Below, piece after piece: positions 35,549 through 46,113 of a stretch of DNA of 64,000 nt. The notes under the pieces were generated by a model that worked only from the letters and a program-made list of their open reading frames with translations, was not told where the DNA came from and made no database searches. This stretch comes from Brevibacterium sp. S22 (lineage in GTDB: Bacteria; Actinomycetota; Actinomycetes; Actinomycetales; Brevibacteriaceae). The stretch's first letter is position 1; every line of letters starts with the position of its first letter. The stretch spans positions 124,001-188,000 of the forward strand of contig NZ_RHFG01000003.1 of assembly GCF_004745485.1 (NCBI RefSeq), given 5' to 3'. A program made the translations under genes and the position numbers.

Positions 35549-38419
35549 TCAGGGCTGGAGCATCGGTTTGAGGAATCGTCCGGTGTGCGATTCGGCCACC
35601 TCGGCGACCTCTTCGGGAGTTCCCTGGGCGATGATCTGACCTCCGCCGCGACCTCCCTCGGGCCCGAGGTCGATGATGTGATCGGCGTTGCCGATGACGT
35701 CGAGGTTGTGTTCGATGACGATGACAGTATTGCCCTTGTCGACAAGCCCCTGCAGGACCATGAGCAGTTTGGAGATGTCCTCGAAGTGCAGGCCGGTCGT
35801 CGGTTCGTCGAGCACATAGACGGTGCGCCCGCGGGAGCGCTTCTGCAGTTCGGCGGCGAGCTTGACACGCTGGGCCTCGCCACCGGAGAGAGTCGTCGCC
35901 GGCTGGCCGAGTCGGACATAGCCCAGCCCCACCTCGACGAGGGTCTTGAGGTGGCGGGAGATCGCGGGGATCGCGGCGAAGAAGTCGTTGGCCTCCTCGA
36001 TGGGCATGTCGAGGACTTCGGCGATGTTCTTGCCCTTGAAGGTGACCTCCAGGGTCTCCCGGTTGTACCGGGCGCCCTGACAGACCTCACAGGGGACATA
36101 GACATCGGGCAGGAAGTTCATTTCGATCTTGATCGTGCCGTCGCCGCTGCAGTTCTCGCAGCGTCCGCCCTTGACGTTGAAGGAGAACCGTCCGGGCAGA
36201 TACCCGCGCACCTTCGCCGATTCCGTTTCGGCGAACAGGCGGCGGACGTGGTCGAAGACCCCGGTGTAGGTGGCGGGGTTCGACCGCGGGGTGCGGCCGA
36301 TCGGCGACTGGTCGACGTGGACGACCTTGTCGAGGCTGTCCAGACCGGTCACTCGCTTGTGGCGTCCGGGCACTCTGGAGGCGCCGTTGAGGACGTTCGC
36401 CATCTGTGTGTAGAGGATCTCATTGACCAGAGTCGATTTGCCCGAACCGGAGACGCCGGTGACGGCTGTGAGGATGCCGAGCGGGAAGGACACCGTGACG
36501 TCGCGCAGGTTGTTCTCCACGGCCTTCTCGACGGTGACCATCCGGTCCTTGTCGACGGGGCGGCGGGTGGGAGGCATCTGGATCTCGCGGCGACCGGACA
36601 GGTAGTCACCGGTGATCGATCCTGCGGCATCTTTGAGTCCGGCGACGGGACCGGAGTAGACGACCTCTCCGCCGTGCTCGCCGGCACCGGGGCCGATATC
36701 GACGATCCAGTCAGCGGATTCGATGGTGTCCTCATCGTGTTCGACGACGATGAGGGTGTTGCCGAGGTCTTTGAGCTTGTTGAGCGTTTCGATGAGTCGG
36801 CGGTTGTCGCGCTGGTGCAGACCGATCGAGGGCTCGTCGAGGACGTAGAGGACGCCGACGAGTCCGGAGCCGATCTGCGTGGCCAGGCGGATGCGCTGAG
36901 CTTCGCCGCCGGAGAGAGTGCCGGCCGCCCGATTGAGGCTGAGATAGTCGAGGCCGACGTCGAGGAGGAATCCGAGGCGGGCGTTGATCTCCTTCATCAC
37001 CTGCGCCGCCACGGCGGCATCGCGGTCGCTGAGTTCGAGAGACCCCAGGAAGCCGGCGGCCTCGTCGAGAGCGAGTTCGGAGACTTCGGCGATGGACTTG
37101 TCCCCGACCTTGACGGCGAGGATCTCCGGTTTGAGACGCGTGCCCTGGCAGCTGGCACACGGGATCTCACGCATATAGGACTCGTAGCGTTCCCGCGACC
37201 AGTCGGATTCGGTTTCCTCGTGTTTGCGCTGAATGTATTGGTAGACGCCTTCGAAGCCGGTCGAATACGTGCGTTCACGGCCGAAGCGGTTCTTGTATCT
37301 GACGTGGACCTTGTAGTCCTTGCCGGTCAGTATCGCGGTCTTCGCCGCTTTCGGCAGCTTCTTCCACGGCGTCTTCATATCGAAGCCGACCTCGTCACCG
37401 AGGCCCTTGAGCAGACGGTTGAAGTACTTCGAGACCTGTTTTCCGCCGGACCAGGGGGCGATCGCGCCGGAGCCCAGGCTGAGGTCCTCGTCGGGGACGA
37501 CGAGGTCTTCGTCGACCTGCAGGCGGGTGCCGATGCCGTCGCAGGTGGGGCAGGCGCCGAACGGTGAGTTGAAGGAGAATGAGCGGGGTTCGATCTCGTC
37601 GATCGTCAGCGGGTGTTCATTCGGGCACGACATGTGCTCGGAGAATGTGCGGGTCGTTCCCGCGTCGACGAGGTCGATGTCGATGCGTCCGTCGGCCAGC
37701 CCGAGGGCGGTCTCGACGGAATCGGTCAGGCGGGGACGCATTCCGGGTTTGGCGACGAGGCGGTCGACGACCACGGAGATCGTGTGCTTGTACTGCTTCT
37801 CCAGGGTCGGCGGTTCGCTCAGGCTGATCTGCTCACCGTCAACGACGGCGCGGGAGAAGCCCTTGGACTGCAGATCGGTGAAGAGGTCGACGAATTCGCC
37901 CTTGCGGGAGCGGACGACGGGGGCGAGGACGAGGAACTTCGTCCGCTCCTCGAGTTCGAGCAGCTGATCGACGATCTGCTGCGGGGTCTGCTTCGTGATC
38001 ACCTCACCGCAGACAGGGCAGTGGGGGATGCCGATCCGTGCCCACAGCAGGCGCAGGAAGTCATAGACCTCGGTGATCGTGCCGACGGTCGAACGCGGGT
38101 TGCGTGAGGTCGACTTCTGATCGATCGACACCGCCGGAGACAGTCCTTCGATGAAGTCGACATCGGGCTTGTCCATCTGCCCAAGGAACATCCGCGCATA
38201 TGAGGACAGGGATTCGACATAGCGTCGCTGCCCCTCGGCGAAGATCGTGTCGAAGGCAAGCGAGGATTTGCCGGAACCGGACAAGCCGGTGAACACGACC
38301 ATCGAGTCGCGGGGCAGCGCGATCTCAACGTTCTTGAGATTGTGTGCTCGCGCGCCTTTGACCCACAGGGTGTCGAGATGGGAGACGCCTGTCACTTGCT
38401 CACCGTTATTGGTTTTCAT
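35549..38419 (-). CDS. uvrA: UvrABC system ATPase UvrA
   Basis: A 956-residue damage-recognition ATPase with two ABC modules. Walker A sites are [15 protein letters not shown] near 45 and [15 protein letters not shown] near 650; signature sequences [17 protein letters not shown] and [17 protein letters not shown] follow; zinc ligands are seen as CPVCGE, CPNEHP...CPTC, and CENCSGD...CEVCQGARY. Insertion and signature order match E. coli UvrA. The ATG at 38417-38419 (MKTNNGEQ) is used; a GTG one codon upstream and a GTG 11 codons downstream (VSHLDTL) are alternatives. It is upstream of uvrC in one unit. Confidence 0.95.
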   Translation of the reverse strand: MKTNNGEQVTGVSHLDTLWVKGARAHNLKNVEIALPRDSMVVFTGLSGSGKSSLAFDTIFAEGQRRYVESLSSYARMFLGQMDKPDVDFIEGLSPAVSIDQKSTSRNPRSTVGTITEVYDFLRLLWARIGIPHCPVCGEVITKQTPQQIVDQLLELEERTKFLVLAPVVRSRKGEFVDLFTDLQSKGFSRAVVDGEQISLSEPPTLEKQYKHTISVVVDRLVAKPGMRPRLTDSVETALGLADGRIDIDLVDAGTTRTFSEHMSCPNEHPLTIDEIEPRSFSFNSPFGACPTCDGIGTRLQVDEDLVVPDEDLSLGSGAIAPWSGGKQVSKYFNRLLKGLGDEVGFDMKTPWKKLPKAAKTAILTGKDYKVHVRYKNRFGRERTYSTGFEGVYQYIQRKHEETESDWSRERYESYMREIPCASCQGTRLKPEILAVKVGDKSIAEVSELALDEAAGFLGSLELSDRDAAVAAQVMKEINARLGFLLDVGLDYLSLNRAAGTLSGGEAQRIRLATQIGSGLVGVLYVLDEPSIGLHQRDNRRLIETLNKLKDLGNTLIVVEHDEDTIESADWIVDIGPGAGEHGGEVVYSGPVAGLKDAAGSITGDYLSGRREIQMPPTRRPVDKDRMVTVEKAVENNLRDVTVSFPLGILTAVTGVSGSGKSTLVNEILYTQMANVLNGASRVPGRHKRVTGLDSLDKVVHVDQSPIGRTPRSNPATYTGVFDHVRRLFAETESAKVRGYLPGRFSFNVKGGRCENCSGDGTIKIEMNFLPDVYVPCEVCQGARYNRETLEVTFKGKNIAEVLDMPIEEANDFFAAIPAISRHLKTLVEVGLGYVRLGQPATTLSGGEAQRVKLAAELQKRSRGRTVYVLDEPTTGLHFEDISKLLMVLQGLVDKGNTVIVIEHNLDVIGNADHIIDLGPEGGRGGGQIIAQGTPEEVAEVAESHTGRFLKPMLQP

Positions 38420-38476
38420 CACCTGACCACTGTATTACTCGGCACTGACATTGCTGTATTCGCAGCGGTCTCCGGA

Positions 38477-40972
38477 TCATCCGCCGACCTCTCCGACGGA
38501 GAGGATGCGCAGCACGATGTCTCCGGATTCGTCGCTGGCGGCCACGTCCACCTCGGCGTCGATGGCCCAATCTTTGTTGTCGTCGGGATCGGCGAGGATC
38601 TGTCGGACGCTCCATGTGTCTGAACCGGGTGTGATGTCGATATATTCCCGACCGCGGGCTTTCTGGTCGACGAGCAGCTCCCCGTATTCGTCGTAGAAGT
38701 CCTCGATCGCGTCCTCCCAAGCGCGGGAGTCGAATCCGGATTCGGCGTCGAGGCGGCCGAGCTCGGTGTAGTTCGCACGTTCGGCCAGCAGGACCCGGTG
38801 GAACATGGCGTTGCGGATCTCTGCAGTGAAGATCTTCGTGTTCTCGGAGAAGCGCCGGTCGAGTGCAGGCAGATCATCGGAGTGTTCGGTGGGGTCGAGG
38901 CCCTGCAGGGTCCGCCACTCGTCGAGCAGTGACGAGTCCGTGCGGGCGATGGTCTCACCACACCATTCGATGATGGTCTCGAGCTCCTCGGTCCGGTTCT
39001 CTGCGGGCACATTGTGCAGCAGCGCACGGTAGACGTCGGTGAGGTAGCGCAGCAGGCTGCCTTCGGCCCGGGCGAGGCTGTAGTAGCCGACGAACTGGGT
39101 GAAACCCATGGCCTGTTCGCACATATCGCGGACGACGGATTTGGGTTCGAAGCCGCCTCGGTGCAGCCAGGGATGGGTTTCGACGAAATGGTCGAAGGCC
39201 GGGTCGAGCACCTCGGCCAGCGGTGCGGGGCTCTCGATCTCGTCGAGGATCGCCATCCGTTCGGCGTACTCGACGCCTTCGGCCTTGAGTTCGGCCAGCG
39301 TCTCCCCCTTGATCCGGTCGAGCTGACCTTTCAGGATCTGGAACGGCACCGAGGTGGTCGCTTCGACGATGGAGACGACATCGAGGGCATAGTTGTCGTC
39401 ATCTTCGTCGAGGAGGTCGAGTGCGGCGAGGACGAACGGCGCCAAAGGCTGGTTGAGCGCGAACTGGGGGCCGAGGTCCTCAGTGGCGACGAGTTCTCGC
39501 CCGCGGACCTCGATGAGGCCGGCGTCGATGAGGGAGCGCCCGATGCTGATCGCGGTCAGTTTGAGGTCGAGGCGACGGTCTTGGTTCTCGTGGGTCTTGT
39601 CGATGAAGTCGCTGATGGTGGACACATCGGAGCCGGGACGGGCGACGAGGTTGAGGATCGTCGAATGGTCGATCTTCATCCGCGGGCGCAGGGTCTCGGA
39701 TTCGCCCTCGATGAGTTTCGTGAAGGTCTCTTCCGACCAGCCGACGAATCCGACGGGGGCGGCCTTCTTCTTGACCTTCTTCTTTTTCTTCTTGTCGTCG
39801 TTCGCGGCCTTGGCTTCGGCTTTGAGGTTGTCGATGACATGTTCGGGGGCCTGGGCGATGACGTAGCCGCGGGTGTCGAATCCCGCGCGGCCGGCTCGTC
39901 CGGCGAGCTGTTGGAACTCGCGGACGGTGAGTCTGCGCATCTTCCGGCCGTCGAACTTCGTCAGTCCGGTCAGCAGCACGGAGCGGATGGGCACGTTGAT
40001 GCCCACACCGAGGGTGTCGGTGCCGGAGATGACGAGCAGCAGGCCCTTCAGTGCGAGCTGTTCGATGAGTCGACGGTATTTCGGCAGCATTCCTGCGTGG
40101 TGGACGCCGACGCCGTGGAGGAGCAGCTTGCGCAGGCTCTGCCCGAATCCCTTGCTGAAGGTGAAGCCCTTGATGGCCCCGGCGATCGCGGCTTTCTGTT
40201 CCTTGGAGGCGAGGTCGACCGAGAGCAGGTTGGTGGCGAGGTCGATGGCTCCGTTCTGGGAGTAGGAGACGACGTAGACCGGTGCTTTGCCGTTGCGGAC
40301 GAGTCCGCGCAGAGTGTCGGAGAGCGTCTCGGTCGAATATTCGTAGTCCAATGGGACGGGCCTGGTCGCCGAGGTGACCACGGAGGAGTCGCGGCCGGTC
40401 GTCTCCGTCATCGTCCGTCGGATGTCGGTGGTGTCGCCCAAGGTGGCGGACATGAGGACGAACTGGGTCTGCGGCATCTCGAGGAGGGGAACCTGCCAGG
40501 CCCAGCCTCGTGAGGGATCGGCGACATAGTGGAATTCGTCCATGACGACCATTCCGGCGTCGAGCATTCCTCCTTCGCGCAGCGCCTGATTAGCCAGGAT
40601 CTCTGCTGTGGCGCAGATGACGGGAGCATCGGCGTTGACGGTGGAGTCACCGGTGATCATCCCGACGTTCTCGGCGCCGAAGGCGTCGATGAGGGAGAAG
40701 AACTTCTCGCTCACCAGCGCCTTGAGCGGGGCAGTGTAGTAGGACCGGATCCCACGGGTGAAGGACTGGTAGAGGGCGAAGAGCGCGACGAGCGACTTCC
40801 CCGATCCCGTCGGTGTCGCCATGATCGTATTGTCCCCGGCGAGGATCGTGAGGAACGCCTCGTCCTGAGCCGGGTACGGCTCTACGCCGATCTCTGCGCA
40901 GTATTCGCCGAACGACTCATAGATCGTGTCGTCGTCCGCGAATTCTGCTGGGATCTCCTGCAATCTGGCCAC
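38477..40972 (-). CDS. Ski2-like DEAD/DEAH helicase with DUF3516-type C-terminus
   Basis: An 831-residue superfamily 2 helicase. Motif I is TPTGSGKSLVALF near residue 50, Ia TAPLKALVSEKF, motif II VVMDEFHYVAD (DEFH, a DEVH variant) near 145, III LMSATLGDT, and motif VI QLAGRAGRAGFD near 345. A charged Lys-rich stretch (DDKKKKKKVKKKA) lies near residue 400, and the C-terminal half matches the uncharacterised DUF3516 type of actinobacterial helicases. A role in RNA or DNA metabolism is likely; which is unknown. The GTG at 40972 is chosen for VARLQEIPAEF; no strong ribosome site is seen. Confidence 0.86.
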   Translation of the reverse strand: MARLQEIPAEFADDDTIYESFGEYCAEIGVEPYPAQDEAFLTILAGDNTIMATPTGSGKSLVALFALYQSFTRGIRSYYTAPLKALVSEKFFSLIDAFGAENVGMITGDSTVNADAPVICATAEILANQALREGGMLDAGMVVMDEFHYVADPSRGWAWQVPLLEMPQTQFVLMSATLGDTTDIRRTMTETTGRDSSVVTSATRPVPLDYEYSTETLSDTLRGLVRNGKAPVYVVSYSQNGAIDLATNLLSVDLASKEQKAAIAGAIKGFTFSKGFGQSLRKLLLHGVGVHHAGMLPKYRRLIEQLALKGLLLVISGTDTLGVGINVPIRSVLLTGLTKFDGRKMRRLTVREFQQLAGRAGRAGFDTRGYVIAQAPEHVIDNLKAEAKAANDDKKKKKKVKKKAAPVGFVGWSEETFTKLIEGESETLRPRMKIDHSTILNLVARPGSDVSTISDFIDKTHENQDRRLDLKLTAISIGRSLIDAGLIEVRGRELVATEDLGPQFALNQPLAPFVLAALDLLDEDDDNYALDVVSIVEATTSVPFQILKGQLDRIKGETLAELKAEGVEYAERMAILDEIESPAPLAEVLDPAFDHFVETHPWLHRGGFEPKSVVRDMCEQAMGFTQFVGYYSLARAEGSLLRYLTDVYRALLHNVPAENRTEELETIIEWCGETIARTDSSLLDEWRTLQGLDPTEHSDDLPALDRRFSENTKIFTAEIRNAMFHRVLLAERANYTELGRLDAESGFDSRAWEDAIEDFYDEYGELLVDQKARGREYIDITPGSDTWSVRQILADPDDNKDWAIDAEVDVAASDESGDIVLRILSVGEVGG

Positions 40973-41037
40973 GCTGATGCACAGACCTTTCCGATTAGAC
41001 TGGTTCCATCCTATTGCTCGACACCGAGGAGTCACAT

Positions 41038-41328
41038 ATGCCGGTCTTCGCCGTCACATATCACTATGGTCCTGATACGGATACGCGGATGGAACACCGC
41101 CCCGCGCATCGCCGCTGGCAAGCGGAGATGAACGAGGCCGGGAGGATCCTCGCGTCCGGTCCCCTGGACGATGATCCGCAGCCGGGAGGGCTGCTGATCG
41201 TCAGTGCCGCCGATCGCGGCGAGGTCGAAGGGCATCTCGCTGAGGATCCCTATGCTTCCGTCGGTGTCATCGAGTCGACGGTCGTCCGCGAGTGGACTCC
41301 TGTGTTCGGGCCGTTCGCCGAGGGCTGA
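41038..41328 (+). CDS. YciI-like protein
   Basis: A 96-residue YciI-fold (dimeric alpha-beta barrel) protein. The family pattern is visible in YHYGPDTDTRMEHRPAHRRWQAEMNEAGRILASGPL and DPYASVGVIESTVVREWTPVFG. YciI proteins are small, mostly of unknown function, some possibly acting on small molecules through a His-Asp pair; here histidines occur in YHYG, EHRP and AHRRW. The ATG is preceded by GAGGA eight bases upstream. It diverges from the helicase gene and ends before a double hairpin. Confidence 0.85.
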   Translation: MPVFAVTYHYGPDTDTRMEHRPAHRRWQAEMNEAGRILASGPLDDDPQPGGLLIVSAADRGEVEGHLAEDPYASVGVIESTVVREWTPVFGPFAEG

Positions 41329-41371
41329 GGGCCGTCCTGCCCGTCCGGGTCGGCCCGGGAGGAGCAGAGAG

Positions 41372-41411
41372 GAGCGGGGTCCGTCTCGAGAGATCGAGAC
41401 GGACCCCGCTC
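41372..41411. terminator. 18-bp hairpin terminator after the YciI gene
   Basis: GAGCGGGGTCCGTCTCGA (41372-41389) and its exact complement (41394-41411) enclose a GAGA loop; TTGTTG follows on the plus strand. Confidence 0.85.
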
Positions 41412-41413
41412 TT

Positions 41414-41446
41414 GTTGTGCAGGCGCCGAGGCGGTGCCTGCACAAC
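41414..41446 (-). terminator. Second hairpin, probably terminating terC
   Basis: GTTGTGCAGGC (41414-41424) and GCCTGCACAAC (41436-41446) pair perfectly around an 11-nt loop, 15 bp past the terC stop on the minus strand. Confidence 0.6.
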
Positions 41447-41460
41447 CGGGTCCGTTCGGC

Positions 41461-42519
41461 TCAGGCCTCTTCGGACTCGTCGGAGCTGATGTCCTTGAAC
41501 GAGATTCCGTCCTTCTTCATCTTCATCAGTGAGGCCACCGTAGCCACCACCATGGCGATGACGATGAAGGTCAGGGACAGCCACGTCGGGACTTCGGGGA
41601 TCGAATGGCCCCAGGAGAGGAACTCCCAATCGCTCGAGTGCAGAGCGTGGATGACGAGCTTGACGCCGATGAAGGCGAGGATCGCTGCGATTCCGTAGTG
41701 GAGGTACACGAGCTTGTCGACGAGTCCTCCGAGCAGGAAGTACAGCTGACGCAGTCCCATGAGGGCGAACACGTTCGCGGTGAACACGAGGAAGGCGTTC
41801 TGCGTGACGCCGAAGATCGCGGGGATCGAGTCGAGTGCGAACATCACATCGGTCGAGCCGATGGCGATGAACACGATGAACATCGGGGTCCAGTATTTCT
41901 TGTTGTCGTCGAGAGTCACTCGCAGCTTGTTGCCGTGGTATTCGTCGACGACGTTGATCCGCTTCCGCAGGAACCGGATGAGGCCGTTCTCGCCGTCGCC
42001 GTCGTCTTCGGAGCCGAAGGCCTGCCGGTAGGCGACTATGAGGAGGAAGATGCCGAAGATGAAGAAGACTTCGACGAAGGCGTTGATGATCGCCGCACCC
42101 GCGAGGATGAAGATGCCGCGGAAGATGATGGCGATGATGATGCCGACCATGAGCACTTCCTGCTGGTACTTCCGCGGTACCGAGAAGCTGCCCATGATGA
42201 TGATGAAGACGAACAGGTTGTCGATGCTCAATGAGTACTCGAGCAGCCAGCCGGTGAGGAATTCGCTGCCGTGCTGGGCATCGCCGATGGCGAAGAGCGC
42301 ACCGGCGAAGGCCAGTGCCAGAGCGACGTAGAAGGCGACCCAGATGCTCGCTTCCCGCATCGACGGGGTATGTGGTCGCTTGACGACCAGGAGAAGGTCG
42401 AAGACGAGAATCGCAACGACGATGATTCCCGAGGTGATCATGAACCAGACGGGAATCGGAGATTCGCTCGCAGCCGCAGCATTGCCGCCGGCGGCGAGCG
42501 TGGAGGACAGGGTATCCAT
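41461..42519 (-). CDS. TerC-family membrane protein
   Basis: A 352-residue integral membrane protein of the TerC/Alx family with about nine helices. Hallmarks are EYSLSIDNLFVFIIIM (acidic residues in a helix) and STDVMFALDSIPAIFGVTQNAFLVFTANVFALMGLRQLYF. TerC proteins such as Alx and YceF are now linked to manganese export and to metal supply for secreted proteins. The ATG at 42517-42519 has GAAAGG upstream. The sequence upstream of the start (42555-42653) has the fold expected of a yybP-ykoY manganese riboswitch, which usually controls this family, so induction by Mn2+ is inferred. Confidence 0.93.
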   Translation of the reverse strand: MDTLSSTLAAGGNAAAASESPIPVWFMITSGIIVVAILVFDLLLVVKRPHTPSMREASIWVAFYVALALAFAGALFAIGDAQHGSEFLTGWLLEYSLSIDNLFVFIIIMGSFSVPRKYQQEVLMVGIIIAIIFRGIFILAGAAIINAFVEVFFIFGIFLLIVAYRQAFGSEDDGDGENGLIRFLRKRINVVDEYHGNKLRVTLDDNKKYWTPMFIVFIAIGSTDVMFALDSIPAIFGVTQNAFLVFTANVFALMGLRQLYFLLGGLVDKLVYLHYGIAAILAFIGVKLVIHALHSSDWEFLSWGHSIPEVPTWLSLTFIVIAMVVATVASLMKMKKDGISFKDISSDESEEA

Positions 42520-42554
42520 GGAAGCCTTTCGTGGTGAATAGGATGTATCCAGGT

Positions 42555-42653
42555 CGAAAGTCTCTCCCACGCGGTGATTCTGCGTGCGCTCCGCAACCGG
42601 ACCCCTCGAGGGGTCGTGGTGACGACCGCGGATGGACGGGATACTCCCTTTCG
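42555..42653 (-). ncRNA. Probable yybP-ykoY manganese riboswitch of terC
   Basis: On the minus strand the transcript has CGAAAGGGAGTATCCCG near its 5' end, CGGTCGTCACCACG in the middle and GGGAGAGACTTTCG near its 3' end. CGAAAG (42648-42653) and CTTTCG (42555-42560) pair as the basal helix. The GGGAGTA and GGGAGAGAC blocks are the two conserved Mn2+-pocket sequences of this class. The aptamer ends 35 nt before the terC ATG, leaving room for a switching region. Confidence 0.8.
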
Positions 42654-42663
42654 CCAGCACACC

Positions 42664-42669
42664 AGTATA
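42664..42669 (-). promoter_or_regulatory. -10 box upstream of the terC riboswitch
   Basis: TATACT on the minus strand lies 10 bp before the aptamer start, an appropriate distance. The -35 region is not convincing. Confidence 0.45.
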
Positions 42670-42705
42670 AACACGCAAACATCGTTCGCGCGCCACAGGT
42701 GCGGC

Positions 42706-44838
42706 TCAGGCGTGCCCGGCCTCCTTCATCTGGCGCAGCTCCTGCTTGAGGTCGGAGAGCTCATCGCGCAGACGTGCGGCGAGTTCGAACTGCAGCTCCG
42801 CGGCCGCCGAATGCATCTGCGAAGTCAGCGATTCGATGAGCTCGGTGAGGTCGGCTGCCGGCGGGCGCAGCGAACCGGGTTTGGACGCGGCGTCCCGCTG
42901 TTCGTCGGTCAGTGTCGAGTTGTAACCCCGTTTGCCCTTGCCGTAGTCGAATTCGGTGAGCAGCTCACGAGTGTCTTCGTCTTCACGCTGCAGACGTTCT
43001 GTGATGTCCGCGATCCTCTTGACCAACGGGGCCGGGTCGATTCCGTGCTCTTCGTTGTGGGCGATCTGGATGGCGCGCCTGCGGTCGGTCTCGTCGATGG
43101 CTGTGCGCATCGAATCCGTGATGGTGTCGGCATACATGTGCACTTGGCCGTTGAGGTTACGAGCAGCACGACCGATCGTCTGGATGAGCGATGTCGACGA
43201 CCGGAGGAACCCTTCCTTATCGGCGTCGAGGATCGCGACGAGGGAGACTTCGGGCAGGTCGAGACCCTCACGCAGGAGGTTGATGCCGACCAGCACATCG
43301 AACTCACCGGCACGCAGCTCGGTGAGCAGCTCCACACGTCGCAGGGTGTCGACGTCCGAGTGGAGGTACTGAACACGGATATCGTGCTCGAGCAGATAGT
43401 CGGTGAGGTCTTCGGCCATCTTCTTCGTCAGCGTCGTCACGAGCACACGTTCGTTCGTATCGACGCGGGTCTTGATCTCATCGAGCAGGTCGTCGATCTG
43501 CCCCTTCGTCGGCTTGACTCTGATCTCGGGGTCCACGAGGCCGGTCGGACGGATGATCTGCTGGACGTAGCCGTTGGCGTTGCCGAGTTCGAAGTTGCCG
43601 GGCGTGGCGGACAGGTACACGCTCTGTCCCACGCGCTCCCGGAACTCATCGAACTTCAGCGGCCGGTTGTCCATGGCACTGGGCAGGCGGAATCCGTGTT
43701 CGACGAGGGTGCGTTTGCGCGACATATCGCCTTCATACATGCCGCCGATCTGCGGGACTGTGACATGGGATTCGTCGACGACGAGGAGGAAGTCCTCGGG
43801 GAAGTAGTCGAGCAGGCAGTTCGGCGCCGAACCGGGGTCGCGCCCGTCGATATGCCGGGAGTAGTTCTCGATGCCGGAGGTGAAGCCCATCGACTCCATC
43901 ATCTCGAGGTCGTAGGTCGTGCGCATCTTCAGCCGCTGGGCTTCGAGCAGTTTGTTCTGCGTCTCGAATTCGCTCAGCCGTTTCTGCAGCTCCTCCTCGA
44001 TTCCGCTGATCGCCTTCGCCATCCGGTTCTCACCGGCGACGTAGTGGCTGGCGGGGAACACGTGGATGGTCTCCTCGTCGCGCACGATCTCCCCTGTCAG
44101 CGGGTGCAGAGTCTGGAGGGTCTCGATCTCATCGCCGAAGAACTCGATCCGCAGCGCCAGCTCCTCGTACTGCGGGATGATCTCGACGGTGTCCCCGCGG
44201 ACGCGGAAGGTTCCGCGGGTGAAGGCCATATCGTTGCGGGCGTACTGCATGGACACGAAGCGTTTGAGCAGTTCGTCCCGGTCACATTCGTCACCCTTGT
44301 GGAGGGTGACCATCCGGTCGACGTATTCTTCCGGTGTGCCGAGACCGTAGATGCACGACACCGTCGAGACCACCACGACATCGCGCCTGGTCAGCAGCGA
44401 ATTCGTGGCCGAGTGCCGGAGCCGCTCGACCTCGTCGTTGATCGAGGAGTCCTTCTCGATGAACGTGTCCGTCTGCGGCACATAGGCTTCGGGCTGGTAG
44501 TAGTCGTAGTACGAGACGAAGTACTCGACCGCATTGTTGGGCAGCAGCTGTCGGAACTCGTTGGCCAGCTGAGCGGCCAGAGTCTTGTTCGGCGCCATGA
44601 TGAGGGTGGGTCTCTGCACCTGCTCGATCAGCCATGCAGTCGTCGCAGACTTGCCCGTACCGGTGGCACCGAGGAGGACGATGTCCCGCTCCCCCGCGTC
44701 GAGCCGGTCGGAGATCTCATTGATCGCCGTCGGCTGGTCACCGGAGGGCGAGTACTCGGAGACGACCTCGAAGGGCGCCACTTCGCGGGTGACGTCGGGA
44801 CGGTGGCCGATCGCTGGCAGGGGGCGTTCTGAGCTCAT
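42706..44838 (-). CDS. uvrB: UvrABC system subunit UvrB
   Basis: A 710-residue helicase-like damage-verification protein. Walker A is [16 protein letters not shown] near residue 55; the beta-hairpin and motif II region reads [40 protein letters not shown]-like box [12 protein letters not shown] near 345; [19 protein letters not shown] near 545 is motif VI; and the C-terminal UVR motif is [39 protein letters not shown]. The gene starts at an ATG 50 bp after the end of a coaE-associated hairpin. It is not contiguous with uvrA, although both lie within 10 kb. Confidence 0.96.
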   Translation of the reverse strand: MSSERPLPAIGHRPDVTREVAPFEVVSEYSPSGDQPTAINEISDRLDAGERDIVLLGATGTGKSATTAWLIEQVQRPTLIMAPNKTLAAQLANEFRQLLPNNAVEYFVSYYDYYQPEAYVPQTDTFIEKDSSINDEVERLRHSATNSLLTRRDVVVVSTVSCIYGLGTPEEYVDRMVTLHKGDECDRDELLKRFVSMQYARNDMAFTRGTFRVRGDTVEIIPQYEELALRIEFFGDEIETLQTLHPLTGEIVRDEETIHVFPASHYVAGENRMAKAISGIEEELQKRLSEFETQNKLLEAQRLKMRTTYDLEMMESMGFTSGIENYSRHIDGRDPGSAPNCLLDYFPEDFLLVVDESHVTVPQIGGMYEGDMSRKRTLVEHGFRLPSAMDNRPLKFDEFRERVGQSVYLSATPGNFELGNANGYVQQIIRPTGLVDPEIRVKPTKGQIDDLLDEIKTRVDTNERVLVTTLTKKMAEDLTDYLLEHDIRVQYLHSDVDTLRRVELLTELRAGEFDVLVGINLLREGLDLPEVSLVAILDADKEGFLRSSTSLIQTIGRAARNLNGQVHMYADTITDSMRTAIDETDRRRAIQIAHNEEHGIDPAPLVKRIADITERLQREDEDTRELLTEFDYGKGKRGYNSTLTDEQRDAASKPGSLRPPAADLTELIESLTSQMHSAAAELQFELAARLRDELSDLKQELRQMKEAGHA

Positions 44839-44887
44839 AGTCCAACCCTAGACCCCGCCCCTGACATTGGGCAGATCGGAGCCGGAA

Positions 44888-44923
44888 TGACACCGTCGGC
44901 GACATGCCCGCCGCGGTGTGTCA
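44888..44923 (-). terminator. Possible terminator after coaE
   Basis: TGACACCG with CGGCG at 44888-44901 can pair with CGCCG and CGGTGTGTCA at 44909-44923 with a small bulge. It lies just past the coaE stop on the minus strand. Confidence 0.4.
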
Positions 44924-44928
44924 CCGTG

Positions 44929-46104
44929 TCAGCCGAAGCTGTCGGGAACGAGCCTGCGACGCATCTCGAGGAAGTACGGCTCCTTCGACTCCGCGTACGT
45001 TCGCATCATCTGCGCGTCCGTCCCGCCCTTCGCCTTCGCTGCGGCGAGGCGGTCGCTCTTGACCTGCAGGTATCGATCGCGCTCCGCCGCATCCTCGGTG
45101 AGCAGATCCCGGAATGCGCGGGCGAAGCGCGCCCCGACGGAGTCGGCCAAACGCACATGCAGGTTGACGGCCCGGCCGGGGTCGGCATTCGCGTGGAACC
45201 ATTTCCCTTCGGTCGCACCCTCGCCGAGGTGGTCGCCCATCTCTGTGCCCGGATAGCCGAGTTCGGCCAGGCGAGGGGCCAGAGCTCCGGCGGTGTCGAG
45301 GTCGGGCACGAGGAGCTGGAGGTCGATGACGTCCTTGGCGGGCAGACCCGGCACAGAGGTGGACCCGATGTGTTCGACGGCGAACTCGTCGCCTGAGCCG
45401 CAGCGCAGCTTTGCGATCACTCTCTGCGCGTCACCGGCCCAGTCCGCGTCCGCTGGGTCGACGAGGTCGAGTCCCGCCTTCGGCGCCCGCTGTTCAGCCG
45501 CAAGGTTGGCGGCGAACGGTCGGATCCGCGAATCGATGAGCTGCCTGACCGCCTCGGTCGTCTCCTCGACCGGGCCGGAATTGTCGATGATGACGTCGCA
45601 GGCTGCCCGGCGGGTGTCGTCATCGGCTTGGCGGGAGATCCGTGCGGCGGCGTCTTCACGGTCCATTCCGCGAGAGTCCATGAGTCGCTGCAGCCGCACC
45701 TCGGCGGGTACGTCGACGAGCAGATTGAGGTGATAGGCGGGCGTCATGGAGTTCTCTACGAGCAGCGGCACATCGTGGACGACGAGCTCGGCGTCGGCGT
45801 GCCGGGCGAAGTGTTCGGCGGTGCGGTCGCGGATCGCCGGATGCATGAGTCCGTTGAGCTGCGCTGTGTGTTCGGCATCGACGAAGGCTGCCGACGCCAG
45901 GGCCGTCCGGTCGAGCGAACCGTCGGCGTGCAGCACCTGCGGGCCGAAGGCTTGGGCCAGCTTCTCCAACAGCGGCTGTCCTGGTTCGACGACCTCACGG
46001 GCGATCTGGTCGGCGTCGACGAGCACTGCACCGTGGTCGACGAGCATCGCGGACACCGTTGACTTTCCGGCGCCGATTCCGCCGGTGAGACCGATTCTCA
46101 GCAT
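44929..46104 (-). CDS. coaE: Dephospho-CoA kinase fused to a GrpB (UPF0157) domain
   Basis: A 391-residue two-domain protein. Residues 1-195 are a dephospho-CoA kinase, which adds the 3'-phosphate in the last step of coenzyme A synthesis: Walker A is GLTGGIGAGKST, the DD in VDADQIAREVVEPG, LVVHDVPLLVENSM and RISRQADDDTRRAACDVIIDNSG are typical. Residues 205-391 form a GrpB/UPF0157 nucleotidyltransferase-like domain with VEHIGSTSVPGLPAKDVIDLQLLV and a C-terminal KEPYFLEM. The same fusion occurs in mycobacteria. It starts nine bases after the stop of the upstream membrane protein gene. Confidence 0.93.
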   Translation of the reverse strand: MLRIGLTGGIGAGKSTVSAMLVDHGAVLVDADQIAREVVEPGQPLLEKLAQAFGPQVLHADGSLDRTALASAAFVDAEHTAQLNGLMHPAIRDRTAEHFARHADAELVVHDVPLLVENSMTPAYHLNLLVDVPAEVRLQRLMDSRGMDREDAAARISRQADDDTRRAACDVIIDNSGPVEETTEAVRQLIDSRIRPFAANLAAEQRAPKAGLDLVDPADADWAGDAQRVIAKLRCGSGDEFAVEHIGSTSVPGLPAKDVIDLQLLVPDLDTAGALAPRLAELGYPGTEMGDHLGEGATEGKWFHANADPGRAVNLHVRLADSVGARFARAFRDLLTEDAAERDRYLQVKSDRLAAAKAKGGTDAQMMRTYAESKEPYFLEMRRRLVPDSFG

Positions 46105-46113
46105 GGGTTCATC

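Noticed and set aside
32676-35639. A plus-strand open frame of 987 codons
   Set aside because: It is antisense to rapZ and uvrC, which have full family motifs. High GC makes long antisense frames common; the translation is acidic and shows no domain.
35531-37567. Plus-strand open frame of 678 codons
   Set aside because: Antisense shadow of uvrA with no recognisable domain.
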